Assembly (NCBI RefSeq): GCF_021440085.1
Contig: NZ_JAKCPW010000002.1
Coordinates: forward strand, 124,001 to 188,000
Length of the DNA: 64,000 nucleotides
Direction: 5' to 3'
Source: Dyadobacter sp. CY261
GTDB lineage: Bacteria > Bacteroidota > Bacteroidia > Cytophagales > Spirosomataceae
This document shows, in pieces, positions 44,168-53,751 of the stretch. A program made the position numbers and the translations under genes. The notes under the pieces are model-generated. The model was not told the origin of the DNA, did not search any database, and saw only the letters and a list, made by a program, of their open reading frames with translations. How positions within the stretch are numbered: position 1 is the stretch's first letter; every line of letters begins with the position of its first letter.

Positions 44168-45637
44168 TTAACCCAAAACTAGCTCGGGTTGCAGCACGCG
44201 TCCCAGCAGGGTAGCGGCGTTGCAATCAGTAATAAGCACGTTTACATATTGCCCTTTTTCATAATTTTCGCGTGGGAACACCACCATTTTATTCTGGTCG
44301 CTCCGTCCGCTCAGGTCCTCATCCGATTTTTTGGAAGGCCCTTCGATCAGCACTCTCTGAACGGTACCCAACAGTCGTTGATTGCGTTCGAGCGAAAGGC
44401 GTCGCTGCACTTCGATAATCTCGGCAAGCCTTCTCTTTTTGATGTCTTCCGGAATGTCGTCCGAAAACTTCTTTGCGGCCAATGTTCCCGGCCTTTCAGA
44501 GTACGTAAACATATAACCGAAATCAAATCTGGCATATTCCATCAGCGATATCGAATCCCGGTGCTCTTCTTCGGTTTCAGTGCAGAATCCGGCAATCATA
44601 TCATGCGAAACACCGCAGTCATCGCCCAATATCCGGCGGATCGCATCAATGCGATCGATGTACCATTCGCGGGTGTAGGTCCGGTTCATGATTTCCAGCA
44701 CGCGGGTGTTGCCGCTTTGTGCAGGAAGGTGTATGTGGTTGCAGATGTTGTCATACTTTTTGATGGTATACAACACCTCGTCGGTAATGTCTTTCGGGTG
44801 CGAAGTACTGAACCGCACACGGAGTTCAGGACTAATTTGGGCAACCATTTCGAGTAGATTGGCAAAGTTCACCAGCATTTGGCCGGAAGTTTCACCTACC
44901 ACATTTCCTTCCGACTTCCATTTGTAGCTGTCGACATTCTGGCCAAGAAGCGTTACTTCGCGGTAACCGTCACGAAACAGGTCTTCGGCTTCCTTAACTA
45001 TAGAATAAGCGTCACGGCTGCGTTCGCGGCCACGCGTGAACGGTACCACGCAGAAACTGCACATATTGTCACAGCCTCGCATGATCGAGATAAATGCGGA
45101 TACTCCGTTGGAGTTGAGGCGAATCGGCGAAATGTCAGCGTAAGTTTCTTCACGGGAAAGGAACACATTTACGCCCTTTTGACCTGTTTCTGCTTCTTCC
45201 ACCAATCGCGGCAGGTCGCGATAAGCGTCAGGGCCCGTCACGATATCCACCATTTTTTCCTCTTCCAGAAACTTTGTTTTAAGCCGTTCCGCCATACAGC
45301 CCAATACGCCAATCAGCGTTCCGGGCCTGTTCTTTTTGATGAAATTGAGTTGTTTAAGACGGTTTCTTACTTTTTGTTCGGCATTATCACGGATGGAGCA
45401 GGTATTCAAAAAAATCAGATCCGCATTATTGGCGTCCGAAGTAGTGACAAAGCCAGCATCGCGCATCACGGAGGCCACGATCTCACTGTCTGAGAAATTC
45501 ATCTGACAGCCATAGCTTTCGATAAACAGCCTTTTTTTTCCTGATAGCGGTTCGTTTTCCGAAACTCGCACTGTTTCGCAGGCTTCCTTGTCCGCCTCCG
45601 TCAATATTTTTAGTGAATCTGCAATTCTTTGTTCCAT
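44168..45637 (-). CDS. miaB: tRNA-2-methylthio-N6-dimethylallyladenosine synthase MiaB
   Basis: The product has 489 residues. The N-terminal UPF0004 domain has Cys in [26 protein letters not shown] and [10 protein letters not shown], and the radical SAM motif is [21 protein letters not shown] (CxxxCxxC). A TRAM domain follows near the end. It attaches a methylthio group to i6A37 of tRNAs reading UNN codons. A palindrome TGACAAACTGTCA lies 56 bp upstream at 45693-45705, of unknown meaning. Confidence 0.96.
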   Translation of the reverse strand: MEQRIADSLKILTEADKEACETVRVSENEPLSGKKRLFIESYGCQMNFSDSEIVASVMRDAGFVTTSDANNADLIFLNTCSIRDNAEQKVRNRLKQLNFIKKNRPGTLIGVLGCMAERLKTKFLEEEKMVDIVTGPDAYRDLPRLVEEAETGQKGVNVFLSREETYADISPIRLNSNGVSAFISIMRGCDNMCSFCVVPFTRGRERSRDAYSIVKEAEDLFRDGYREVTLLGQNVDSYKWKSEGNVVGETSGQMLVNFANLLEMVAQISPELRVRFSTSHPKDITDEVLYTIKKYDNICNHIHLPAQSGNTRVLEIMNRTYTREWYIDRIDAIRRILGDDCGVSHDMIAGFCTETEEEHRDSISLMEYARFDFGYMFTYSERPGTLAAKKFSDDIPEDIKKRRLAEIIEVQRRLSLERNQRLLGTVQRVLIEGPSKKSDEDLSGRSDQNKMVVFPRENYEKGQYVNVLITDCNAATLLGRVLQPELVLG

Positions 45638-45729
45638 GAGAAGGAAATCTTAAACGCTCAAAGTGCAAAGATAGGAAAATTTGGATGAAAACTGACAAAC
45701 TGTCATACAATGGAGGGCCTGGGGAGAGA

Positions 45730-48195
45730 TCAAAACGGATAGCCAACGCCAAGGTTGATATTCAGCGAATTGGCTTCCGTGCGCCTGAAAAGGTGTTTGA
45801 ATTTCAATTCGTCGAGCACGAAACGCTCTAACGCCGGATCGTACACTTTTACGCCGAAGTCGAAGCGGAGGACAAAGAAGGAAAGGTCATAACGGATTCC
45901 AAAGCCCGTTCCGACGGCCATTTCTCGCAGTAATTTATTGGCTTTGAACTTCTGATCATCCGAAGTGGCATTGGCCAGTCGCCATACATTTCCAGCATCG
46001 ATAAACAATGCGTAATTGATATCGCCAAAGAATTTCGCGAGAAAACCGCGCCATTCCAGGTTACCTTCGAGCAGGAACTCTCCTGGCGATTCAATAGATA
46101 GATTGTTGTACGTTACAGGCGCAGCCGAACCCGGACCAAGCCTGCGAGGCAGCCATGCGCGCAAGCTGTTTGAGCCCCCTGCGAAAAAGTATTTCTCATA
46201 AGGCGGCACTTTGGTGCTGTCGCCATAACTGAAAATGGCCCCGGCGTTGATGCGGGCAACGAAGGACGAACGACGGCCGGTTGCCCAGTAGCGGCGGTAA
46301 TCGGCATTCCAGCGAACATATTTATAAAATTGAAGAGAATCGTTGCCGAAAATATTTCTGATTACTTCCTGCTGGCGCGGTAGCACATTCAGCGACGTTC
46401 CGCCAGATTCCAACGCAACCCGGAAATATTGCGCGTTTTTCGGAGGTCCTGCAATTGGGTTAGTATTGTAAACGAAACTCAGGTTAATATCCGATACGAA
46501 TGACTGATTAAAGCTGTAAATGAGGTTGTTACCCTGATCTTTCAATGCGATCAGAAGTGAATCAAAATCTCCCCGTTTACGGGTCGTGTTCAGGATGTTC
46601 AGGTCAATCAGCGAAACGTTAACGAGCGTGGTGGTGGTGGGCTGCCAGGAATAGGTTGTATTGATCTTAATATTCGTCCGGGTATATTCCGGTCGGTTCA
46701 CATAATTATAACCCAAATTCAGCTGCGTCCGGGGGTTAAGGTTGGCCGTTTTTCGCTTGAAAAGGTTCTGCGGCGTGAGCAGGCGCGGGAAAGTAAGCGA
46801 CGTATTCACCGCTATCTCCTCGCTTTTATAAATCTGCCGGTTTCCTACAAAATTCGGCACCAGCTCGATCCCCCCGCGTATGCTCGCTTCGAAGTTCTCC
46901 ATGCCATTGAACACATTTCTGATCTTGTACGACAGGTTGGCAAACGGGCCCGGCGTGCCCTGCAACTGGATCACGTTTAAACCGAGGTCGGTAGAAATCT
47001 GGTATTTATCGAGTGGGATCGCTTTAAAGTAACTGTTAATACCCTGGCCGGTTGAGTCCAGCGAATAATTGTAATTCACAAAACGGAACTGGTCGGTGAG
47101 CGACAATTGCTGTTGAGTGTCGCGTTCCTTTTTCTGGCTATAAAATGTTTTCGGTCGGACCTGAATTTTGGTATCGAGTACTTTTGTAGAGAACTTTTTA
47201 TCCGAAAACATGTATTTGATGCCAGCGAACGTACTCGTATCCTTTCGAAAAATAGAGTCGGGCACACCGGATGGCGGAAGGACCTCAAAATTGACCGAAT
47301 TAATCGAATAGCGTTTCACCGCCACCGGTGGCATGTCGACAAGCACTGTCACATCCACGGATTTGAAAAGACTATCGGTTGCACGGCTGGTCACCGTGTC
47401 GTTTACGATATAACTTACATTCTGCCTCGAAAAGCCCATATAACCTTCATTTCGAAGCAACGTTTCAATGCGGATGCGTTCTTCTTCAAATGCATCGCCA
47501 TCATACCGTTTGCGAGGCAGTAGTGCGGCATTCTTCGAATCGGCCTTGATCAGGCTATCGGCAAGAGCGCTATTGACCTGATATTGCAGGTTGCGTATCA
47601 TGGTCGCGCGGTTTTCAGTAACCAGATAAGCGACCCGGATGCGTTTGAAGATCGTATCGGGTTTGAAAGTAACTTTCGCGTCGAAAAAGCCATTGTTATA
47701 CAGGTATTTCTGCATTTTCTCGGCATTCTGAACAACGTCTGCCTGCAAGTAAAATACAGGCGGCTCGCCGAGTACGCGCATCCAGAAGTTTCCCTGGGTA
47801 GCCCGAGCTTGCGCTTTTTCCAGCTTCTTCGCGTACCTGCGCTGGATTCTTTCGAGCTTTCGGGGTGAATTTGCATGATCCTGGGATTCTTTCTGGTAAT
47901 TTTGCGTCACCTCGATCACCTTTCGCTGCTTTTCCTCACGGTTATAAAACAGTTCGCCGAAACGGTAAAGGCCAAGATAAGGGAAGATTGGGAAGCCCAG
48001 CAACCGCCGGTTTGGCCTCTGCGGAATCAGCGCGTCGAGCTCTGAATCACTCACGACGCGATTTCCTTTGATCGAAGAATTGCCGAGCAAAAAACCTTTG
48101 GAAGTGGGTTTGGGGGCGCAGGAAAATAGTCCCGTCAGGATCAGGAAAATCAACCAGCCGTATATAGTCCTACAATTAATATTCAATGTTGTCAA
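45730..48195 (-). CDS. tamL: BamA/TamA-like outer-membrane lipoprotein (TamL-type)
   Basis: The product has 821 residues. A lipoprotein signal (LTGLFSCAPKP) is followed by POTRA-like repeats (about 150-330) and a C-terminal 16-strand barrel with BamA-type motifs (ARINAGAIFSYG, KYFFAGGSNSLRAW) ending in GVGYPF. A lipidated TamA homologue is the definition of TamL in Bacteroidota, which is thought to help insert outer-membrane proteins with TamB. No ATG exists near the start; TTG at 48195 or 48186 is the probable initiation codon. Its first codon overlaps the start of the divergent methyltransferase gene. TamB is not in this window. Confidence 0.85.
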   Translation of the reverse strand: MTTLNINCRTIYGWLIFLILTGLFSCAPKPTSKGFLLGNSSIKGNRVVSDSELDALIPQRPNRRLLGFPIFPYLGLYRFGELFYNREEKQRKVIEVTQNYQKESQDHANSPRKLERIQRRYAKKLEKAQARATQGNFWMRVLGEPPVFYLQADVVQNAEKMQKYLYNNGFFDAKVTFKPDTIFKRIRVAYLVTENRATMIRNLQYQVNSALADSLIKADSKNAALLPRKRYDGDAFEEERIRIETLLRNEGYMGFSRQNVSYIVNDTVTSRATDSLFKSVDVTVLVDMPPVAVKRYSINSVNFEVLPPSGVPDSIFRKDTSTFAGIKYMFSDKKFSTKVLDTKIQVRPKTFYSQKKERDTQQQLSLTDQFRFVNYNYSLDSTGQGINSYFKAIPLDKYQISTDLGLNVIQLQGTPGPFANLSYKIRNVFNGMENFEASIRGGIELVPNFVGNRQIYKSEEIAVNTSLTFPRLLTPQNLFKRKTANLNPRTQLNLGYNYVNRPEYTRTNIKINTTYSWQPTTTTLVNVSLIDLNILNTTRKRGDFDSLLIALKDQGNNLIYSFNQSFVSDINLSFVYNTNPIAGPPKNAQYFRVALESGGTSLNVLPRQQEVIRNIFGNDSLQFYKYVRWNADYRRYWATGRRSSFVARINAGAIFSYGDSTKVPPYEKYFFAGGSNSLRAWLPRRLGPGSAAPVTYNNLSIESPGEFLLEGNLEWRGFLAKFFGDINYALFIDAGNVWRLANATSDDQKFKANKLLREMAVGTGFGIRYDLSFFVLRFDFGVKVYDPALERFVLDELKFKHLFRRTEANSLNINLGVGYPF

Positions 48196-48947
48196 AAAAT
48201 CGTATTAAATATATTAACTCGCTTAAAATCAAGAAGTACCGTCAGCTTCATGAGGCCTTTTTGGTAGAAGGCGCCAAAAGTGTACTGGAACTGCTTGATT
48301 CTGATTTTGAAACCGAGTTTGTACTGGTAACACAGGAATTTCAGCAAAAATACTCAAGTATTTTAACCCGGCATAACTCCGACGTTGAAACGGTGACTAT
48401 CCAGGAGTTGGAAGGGCTTGGGTCTTTTCAAACAAATGATTCCTGCCTGGCTGTGGCTAAAACGAAGGAAAATGTGTTTTTGTCTCCCGCGCCGACTGAA
48501 TATATGCTTGTGCTGGACGACGTCAGGGACCCCGGTAATCTGGGCACAATCATCCGCGTGGCCGATTGGTACGGCATTACCAAGATAATTTGCTCGCGTG
48601 ACACCACCGACTTTTACAACCCCAAAGTGATCGCCGCCGCCAAAGGCTCGTTTACCCGCGTAAGCATCTACTACACCGATTTGGCCGAATATTTTGAAAA
48701 AATAAAAGACTTGGATCAAAAGGTCATGGGGGCATTTCTGGGCGGTGATTCCTTATATGACTTTGCATTTCCGGCCAATGGCGGGATCATCGTTATGGGC
48801 AATGAGTCAAATGGTATTGGAAATCAGGTTGAGGCTTTTGTGACCGACAAGATCATGATCCCAAGGTTTGGAGCCGCCGAATCGCTCAATGTCGGCATCG
48901 CGACGGCCGTTATGCTCGATAATATGAGAAGGCAGGTGCCTGTATAG
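48186..48947 (+). CDS. TrmH/SpoU-family RNA 2'-O-methyltransferase
   Basis: The product has 253 residues. An N-terminal RNA-binding domain (KIKKYRQLHEAFLVEGAKSV) is followed by the SPOUT catalytic domain with the three motifs VRDPGNLGTIIRVADW, IVMGNESNGI and IPRFGAAESLNVGIATAVM. It probably methylates the 2'-O of a ribose in rRNA (RlmB or TsnR-like); the exact site cannot be read. The 5' end overlaps the start of tamL on the opposite strand by 10 bp. Confidence 0.93.
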   Translation: MLSKNRIKYINSLKIKKYRQLHEAFLVEGAKSVLELLDSDFETEFVLVTQEFQQKYSSILTRHNSDVETVTIQELEGLGSFQTNDSCLAVAKTKENVFLSPAPTEYMLVLDDVRDPGNLGTIIRVADWYGITKIICSRDTTDFYNPKVIAAAKGSFTRVSIYYTDLAEYFEKIKDLDQKVMGAFLGGDSLYDFAFPANGGIIVMGNESNGIGNQVEAFVTDKIMIPRFGAAESLNVGIATAVMLDNMRRQVPV

Positions 48948-48953
48948 CGCCTG

Positions 48954-49742
48954 CTATTCGTGCGCGGCCTTGTGCGAAAGCTCTTCGGCGTATTCCTTGC
49001 CCAGGTAATTGTCGATAAAGTAATGTGCAACGTACAAAAGCGGCGTCAACAAAATCGCCACTACTGCTTTATATAGGTAATTGATCGTCCCTACGGAAAA
49101 GACAAGTTTCAGGTCCCAGTTTCCAAAAACATAGAATGCAATCCCGATCACAACGAAGCTGTCGATCAATTGTGAGAACATGGTCGAACCAGTGGCCCGC
49201 AGCCAGATAAAGCGGCTGCCGGTTTTTCTGCGAAGCCAGGAGAACACGACGATATCCAGCAGCTGACCAAGCAAAAAGGCAGTAATCGAGCCGATCATGA
49301 TCCCCAATCCCTGATTAAAGATTTTTGAAAAAGCATCATTGATATTGAATGTGTTACCGTGCGTATCGGTGTTGTTAAGGTCGAGCCAGAACTGAGCGGG
49401 CGGGAGTTTTGTGGCAGTAAAAATGATCAGAAACGTGTAAACGATCAAGATCGAAGTGAAGTAGGATATTCTTTTGACACCCTTCCGCCCAAAATATTCG
49501 TTGATAATATCCGAGGTAATAAACACAACCGGCCAGCTGATGACCCCGGCCGTCATGTTAAAGTCAAGCTTCTGACCGCCGATCGGCAATTGTGCCGGGG
49601 CAATGCCCAAAAGTGTCTCCACTGAAAATATTTTGCCGCCAATGATCTCCGCGATGAGCGCGTTGGTCAAAAAGATACCGCAAAGGAGGAGGAACAGGCG
49701 TTGTCGTTTGGCCTCCTGAATGGTTCTGTCGGGGATGGTCAT
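48954..49742 (-). CDS. Queuosine precursor transporter, YhhQ/DUF165 family
   Basis: The product has 262 residues and several transmembrane helices. The motifs TSDIINEYFGRKGVKRISYFTS and GQLLDIVVFSWLRRKTGSRFIWLRATGSTMFSQLIDS are typical of the VUT/YhhQ family, which imports queuosine precursors such as preQ0 or preQ1. It lies 44 bp downstream of the aminotransferase gene on the minus strand. No preQ1 riboswitch fits in that gap. Confidence 0.9.
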   Translation of the reverse strand: MTIPDRTIQEAKRQRLFLLLCGIFLTNALIAEIIGGKIFSVETLLGIAPAQLPIGGQKLDFNMTAGVISWPVVFITSDIINEYFGRKGVKRISYFTSILIVYTFLIIFTATKLPPAQFWLDLNNTDTHGNTFNINDAFSKIFNQGLGIMIGSITAFLLGQLLDIVVFSWLRRKTGSRFIWLRATGSTMFSQLIDSFVVIGIAFYVFGNWDLKLVFSVGTINYLYKAVVAILLTPLLYVAHYFIDNYLGKEYAEELSHKAAHE

Positions 49743-49786
49743 CGGGCAATATGTACTTTCAGTGGAGGTTTAGGTTTAAATTTTGT

Positions 49787-51031
49787 TCACGCAATAATGT
49801 CTTCAACGGTGCGTGTCGACATTACACGGCGGTTGGTCAGGAAAAATTCCAGTTTGTCCATCGCCTGGTTTAGCTCGTCGATGGTAGGCAGGAACACAAT
49901 CCGGAAATGCGGTTCCAGATGGTAATTGAAACCCGTTCCGGCGACAACCAGTACCTTTTGGTCGGCCAGGAGCTGGTATACAAACTGGTCATCCGCTTTG
50001 AATCCGAACTTTTTCAGGTCAATTTTTGGAAAAACGTAGAGTGAGCCTTTGGGTTTTACGCACGTAATGCCTGGAATGGCCGTCAGCCTGTCGTGAACCA
50101 GGTTCATTTGTTTGTACAAACGGCCGGTCGGTACGACATGTTCTTTGATACTCTGGTAACCGCCCAAGGCAGTCTGGATCGCGTATTGGGTAGGCACATT
50201 CGCGCACAAGCGCATGCTTGCAAGCAGAAGCAGCCCTTCGGCATAGGACTTAGCCTTTTGTTTCGCGCCGCTGAGGATCATCCACCCGCCTCGGAAACCT
50301 GCGGAGCGGTAGTTTTTGGACAAACCGCCATAAGACACGCAAAGTGTATCAGTCACAAACGAACCCATTGGATAATGCTCGGCACCATCGTAGAGGATTT
50401 TATCATAAATCTCGTCCGAGAAAACAATTAGCCCATGCTCTTCGGCTATTTTGGCCAAACGGGAAAGTACTTCTTTATCGTAAACTGCGCCGGTTGGATT
50501 GTTAGGATTAATGATCACGATCCCTTTGGTGCGGGAAGTGATTTTCTTTTCAAGATCATCCAGATCGGGGTTCCAGTCTGCTTCTTCATCACATATATAA
50601 TGTACCGGTGTGCCGCCACTGAGCGAGATCGCTGCTGTCCAAAGCGGATAGTCGGGAGAAGGCACCAGGATTTCGTCACCCGGGTTGAGCAATGCCTGCA
50701 TAGAAAGGAGGATCAACTCGCTGACACCGTTTCCGATGAAAATATCATTGATTTCAACATCTTGAATACCAATCGTTTGTGTATAGTGCATGATCGCCTT
50801 CCGCGCCGCGAACAGACCACGTGAATCCGAATAGCCTTGCGCATTGCGGATGTTCATGATAATGTCGTGGACGATCTCATCGGGCGAATCGAAACCGAAC
50901 GGTGCGGGGTTGCCGATGTTCAGGTTATGGATTTTATAGCCCTGGCTTTCAAGCTCTAACGCTTTCTGGTAGGTAGCCCCGCGGATCTCGTATTTCAGAT
51001 GATTCAGACGGTCGCTTTTTAGAAATTCCAT
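49787..51031 (-). CDS. PLP-dependent class I aminotransferase, alanine-transaminase-like
   Basis: The ATG at 51031 gives 414 residues; an in-frame TTG nine codons earlier is less likely. The PLP-binding Lys239 lies in SYGGLSKNYRSAGFRGGW, with NPNNPTG (175-181) and IFSDEIYD-type residues (VFSDEIYD) completing fold type I. The N-terminal segment GNPAPFGFDSPDEI resembles AlaA-type alanine transaminases. It would interconvert pyruvate and alanine using glutamate. It is followed by the queuosine precursor transporter gene. Confidence 0.93.
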   Translation of the reverse strand: MEFLKSDRLNHLKYEIRGATYQKALELESQGYKIHNLNIGNPAPFGFDSPDEIVHDIIMNIRNAQGYSDSRGLFAARKAIMHYTQTIGIQDVEINDIFIGNGVSELILLSMQALLNPGDEILVPSPDYPLWTAAISLSGGTPVHYICDEEADWNPDLDDLEKKITSRTKGIVIINPNNPTGAVYDKEVLSRLAKIAEEHGLIVFSDEIYDKILYDGAEHYPMGSFVTDTLCVSYGGLSKNYRSAGFRGGWMILSGAKQKAKSYAEGLLLLASMRLCANVPTQYAIQTALGGYQSIKEHVVPTGRLYKQMNLVHDRLTAIPGITCVKPKGSLYVFPKIDLKKFGFKADDQFVYQLLADQKVLVVAGTGFNYHLEPHFRIVFLPTIDELNQAMDKLEFFLTNRRVMSTRTVEDIIA

Positions 51032-51135
51032 TTTTTTCAAGAGTTGGATAACCCTCAAAGTTAAATAAAATCACTGATGGATTGATATAGAGGCATTGTT
51101 TTACAGATTTTGTCCAAATTTCCGACAAAAGGAAG

Positions 51136-51162
51136 TTCAGCCGCGCGATCCGCACGGCTGAA
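51136..51162 (-). terminator. Hairpin after the DUF1735 gene
   Basis: TTCAGCCG and CGGCTGAA are perfect arms around an 11-base loop, downstream of the DUF1735 stop on the minus strand. The T tract is short, so strength is uncertain. Confidence 0.55.
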
Positions 51163-51186
51163 AATAGAATACAGGGAAACTTGTAA

Positions 51187-52158
51187 TTATCTGGAACGGG
51201 AAAATTTCCATTCCTCTTCCCAGGTGGTCCGGATGTGAGGAGGTGCCGCTACTACGCTGGGCTGTAACATCCAATAACTGATTTTGACGGTTTTAGCGGC
51301 GGGATCGTAAATGTTGATTCCCGCAGGGTTCAGCTGCGCCGAACGTGTGTTGGCGGCCGGTTGTCCATAAAAGTTTTTGACGCTGATGATTTTGTTTGTG
51401 GCGGGGTCAAACTCGACCACGGGTGAAAAACTACCATAACCGCTGATTCCCGTCCCAGTCCAGAACGGCACGTATGCGGCACCACCCCAATTGATGTGGT
51501 CGGTAATTACGCACTCCGTTGCCGAAATCGTTTCAAGCGTGTATTCAGCTTTCTTGCCTGCAGTGTATAGGCCTATAAAAGCAGCGTTAGTCGCGTCGGA
51601 CATCTTGCCGGTTGCAGAATATACCCCGTCATATTTGTTTTTCGCGTTCACATTCAGCAGGATTGTTCCGAAGTTTCCGCTAACAATGCCCGTCGAGGCA
51701 GACAGGATCTGAATCGGAAGCACATATTTTTTGCTGAAATCGAATGCATTGCTTTTGAATTTCAGTTTAGCGACAACAGTTCGTTCTCCTTTCGGTATTA
51801 CTACGGATGCTACCATTGTATATAGTTTTTCGTCGATCAGATCATATTCTTTATGTTGCTCGGCATTGTATTGGCTTAAAGCCGCGGCGTCGATACCCAG
51901 GTTAACGGTGATATCTTCCGGGGCCACTTGCGCGCCGGAGTAACTGATCGTAATCGGATACTCATTTTCATCCGCCAGATCGAATGCTTTCGTGTACAAG
52001 GCATATTTGCTACCCGCTGGTGAGACAAAACTGGACGGGTTTTTGAATTCGATTACATTAACCGATTTATCGGGATCCAGCGTCATTTCATCTTTGAGGC
52101 AGGATATATGAGCACCAAAAAAGGCAATCAGTATGGTCCATTGTAATATTCTCTTCAT
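51187..52158 (-). CDS. DUF1735-type lipoprotein (SusE-like position)
   Basis: The product has 323 residues with a lipobox (HISCLK). The first half is the BT_3987-like DUF1735 domain (YPITISYSGAQVAPEDITVNLGID), and the second half (KYDGVYSATGKMSDATNAAF) resembles DUF4361-like lipid-anchored binding domains. Such proteins accompany SusC/SusD pairs at the cell surface and probably help bind a glycan. It is the third gene after susC2 and susD2, 7 bp after the latter. Confidence 0.83.
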   Translation of the reverse strand: MKRILQWTILIAFFGAHISCLKDEMTLDPDKSVNVIEFKNPSSFVSPAGSKYALYTKAFDLADENEYPITISYSGAQVAPEDITVNLGIDAAALSQYNAEQHKEYDLIDEKLYTMVASVVIPKGERTVVAKLKFKSNAFDFSKKYVLPIQILSASTGIVSGNFGTILLNVNAKNKYDGVYSATGKMSDATNAAFIGLYTAGKKAEYTLETISATECVITDHINWGGAAYVPFWTGTGISGYGSFSPVVEFDPATNKIISVKNFYGQPAANTRSAQLNPAGINIYDPAAKTVKISYWMLQPSVVAAPPHIRTTWEEEWKFSRSR

Positions 52159-52165
52159 GGTTTGA

Positions 52166-53740
52166 TCAGTTAGCGTCCCAGAAAATGAGGTCGGAGAATT
52201 GATTGAGGGCCTTGTAATTGGCTGTGTTATAGGATTGCTCGGATGAGGGGTAAAGAATGCGGGAAGGCATTTTATCCGGGCGGGTAGAGTTCGAAAGCAG
52301 CGAGGCTATATTGTGGTAAGCATCGCCGTTGGGATTAGTAACAGGATATCCCGTTCTCCGGAATTCGTTCCACGCTTCGTCGGAGTTGATCATGTTCAAC
52401 GCAATATATTTTTGCGTAATAATGGCTTCAAGTTTCTCAGCGGACGTTTTTGCGAGTGAGAGGTTAACAAGGTAGCTGTCGGGATTATCCTTTTTGTAAG
52501 CGGCCGCATCCGCATTGACGTCTTTCGTTGTAGAAACCACATTAGTGACATCCTTGTACAGAAACCGGAAGGAAGCAATTATTCCATCCTGGAAACTATC
52601 GGCAAATTCTCCTGTCAGATAACCTTTGAGTTTTGCTTCGGCTTGCAGGAAATGCGCTTCTGCTGCCAGTAATAATGGCTGTCCCTGCGATGGTCCTTTC
52701 ATGACGCCCAATGATGACGAAATACTGGATGCGCTGCTGAATGTACCGGTGTACCAGGTGGAGTAGTTAGTTACGACAGTTGGGGCGTCCACTTCATTGC
52801 CTAGCTGGTTTACCGGGGTATTGGTTTCAAAATTTTTATAAATGACGCTTCCCCGGCCATTGTCGGTCAATTTCTGTCCTTTATAGAAACCAAATGCAAA
52901 CTTGGTAGCGGTGCGTGAGGAATTTGAAAGCGTCCCTGTGGGAGAATATGCCCAGCTGTTCCAGAGTGGATTGGGTTTGTCCTTCACATATCCGGGATTG
53001 ATAATGGCGTCGTCGGTGAGAAAACCGATGGTCGTATCAATATTCTTGATGCCCTTTTGCGCAAAATCAGAAAGTGTGGCAACGCCGGAGACTCTGATCA
53101 GCATCCGCAGTTTCAGCGTATTGGCAAATTGCTTCCACTTGTTCATATTACCGCTGAACAGCGGATCGGACGAAGCACTCAGGTTTTTTGGGAATTTGGC
53201 ATTATTAATGACACCGATCGCCTCATCCAGTTTGTCGATCAGGTCCTGGTAAATGACAGCGGCATTATCATATTTGGGCGTAAGGTTCGCATTGCTTTTC
53301 AATGCCTCGGAATAAGGAACATCGTTGAAAGCGTCCACAAGCCGTTGGTAGGTGAGGGCAGTCATGATCTTAGCTGCTGCATTCGCGTAGGCCAGTTCAT
53401 CGTTACCAGTGGTTTGTTCAATCACATATTGAAAATCCTGTAAATTGTCGTAGGTGCTGATCCAGAGTGTGTTGTGATCTCCAGGGACGAGTTGATAATT
53501 GAAGAGATTTCCAAACCCGGAAAAACCACCCGCATTGGCCATGAATCCGCCGAAATGCGCCCCATAGGAATTATAGGCGTTCGAGAGGGCGGCAGATCCT
53601 GTTATGGCCTGCGGCAAGACTAGTAAGGCAGACGCGCTCGTGGCTGCATTCGGGTTTTCATTAATATCAAGGTAACTATCGCAGGAAAAGCTTGCGAGCA
53701 GCATTAAGGCCCACACGCAATGTTTAAGTATTCTATTCAT
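52166..53740 (-). CDS. SusD/RagB-type nutrient-binding lipoprotein (locus 2)
   Basis: The ATG at 53740 gives 524 residues with a lipoprotein signal (LLASFSCDS) and the SYLDINENPNAAT segment that opens SusD-like_2 proteins. TPR-like helices follow, with PLLLAAEAHFLQAEAKLKG typical of the family and a late FRRTGYPV. SusD lids the SusC channel and binds substrate outside the cell. It sits 11 bp after susC2. The substrate is not readable. Confidence 0.92.
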   Translation of the reverse strand: MNRILKHCVWALMLLASFSCDSYLDINENPNAATSASALLVLPQAITGSAALSNAYNSYGAHFGGFMANAGGFSGFGNLFNYQLVPGDHNTLWISTYDNLQDFQYVIEQTTGNDELAYANAAAKIMTALTYQRLVDAFNDVPYSEALKSNANLTPKYDNAAVIYQDLIDKLDEAIGVINNAKFPKNLSASSDPLFSGNMNKWKQFANTLKLRMLIRVSGVATLSDFAQKGIKNIDTTIGFLTDDAIINPGYVKDKPNPLWNSWAYSPTGTLSNSSRTATKFAFGFYKGQKLTDNGRGSVIYKNFETNTPVNQLGNEVDAPTVVTNYSTWYTGTFSSASSISSSLGVMKGPSQGQPLLLAAEAHFLQAEAKLKGYLTGEFADSFQDGIIASFRFLYKDVTNVVSTTKDVNADAAAYKKDNPDSYLVNLSLAKTSAEKLEAIITQKYIALNMINSDEAWNEFRRTGYPVTNPNGDAYHNIASLLSNSTRPDKMPSRILYPSSEQSYNTANYKALNQFSDLIFWDAN

Positions 53741-53751
53741 CTGCAAGGATT

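Noticed and set aside
49743..49786. Possible preQ1 riboswitch before the queuosine precursor transporter gene
   Set aside because: The gap is 44 bp, lies inside a probable operon and lacks the C-rich loop and A-rich tail of preQ1 aptamers.
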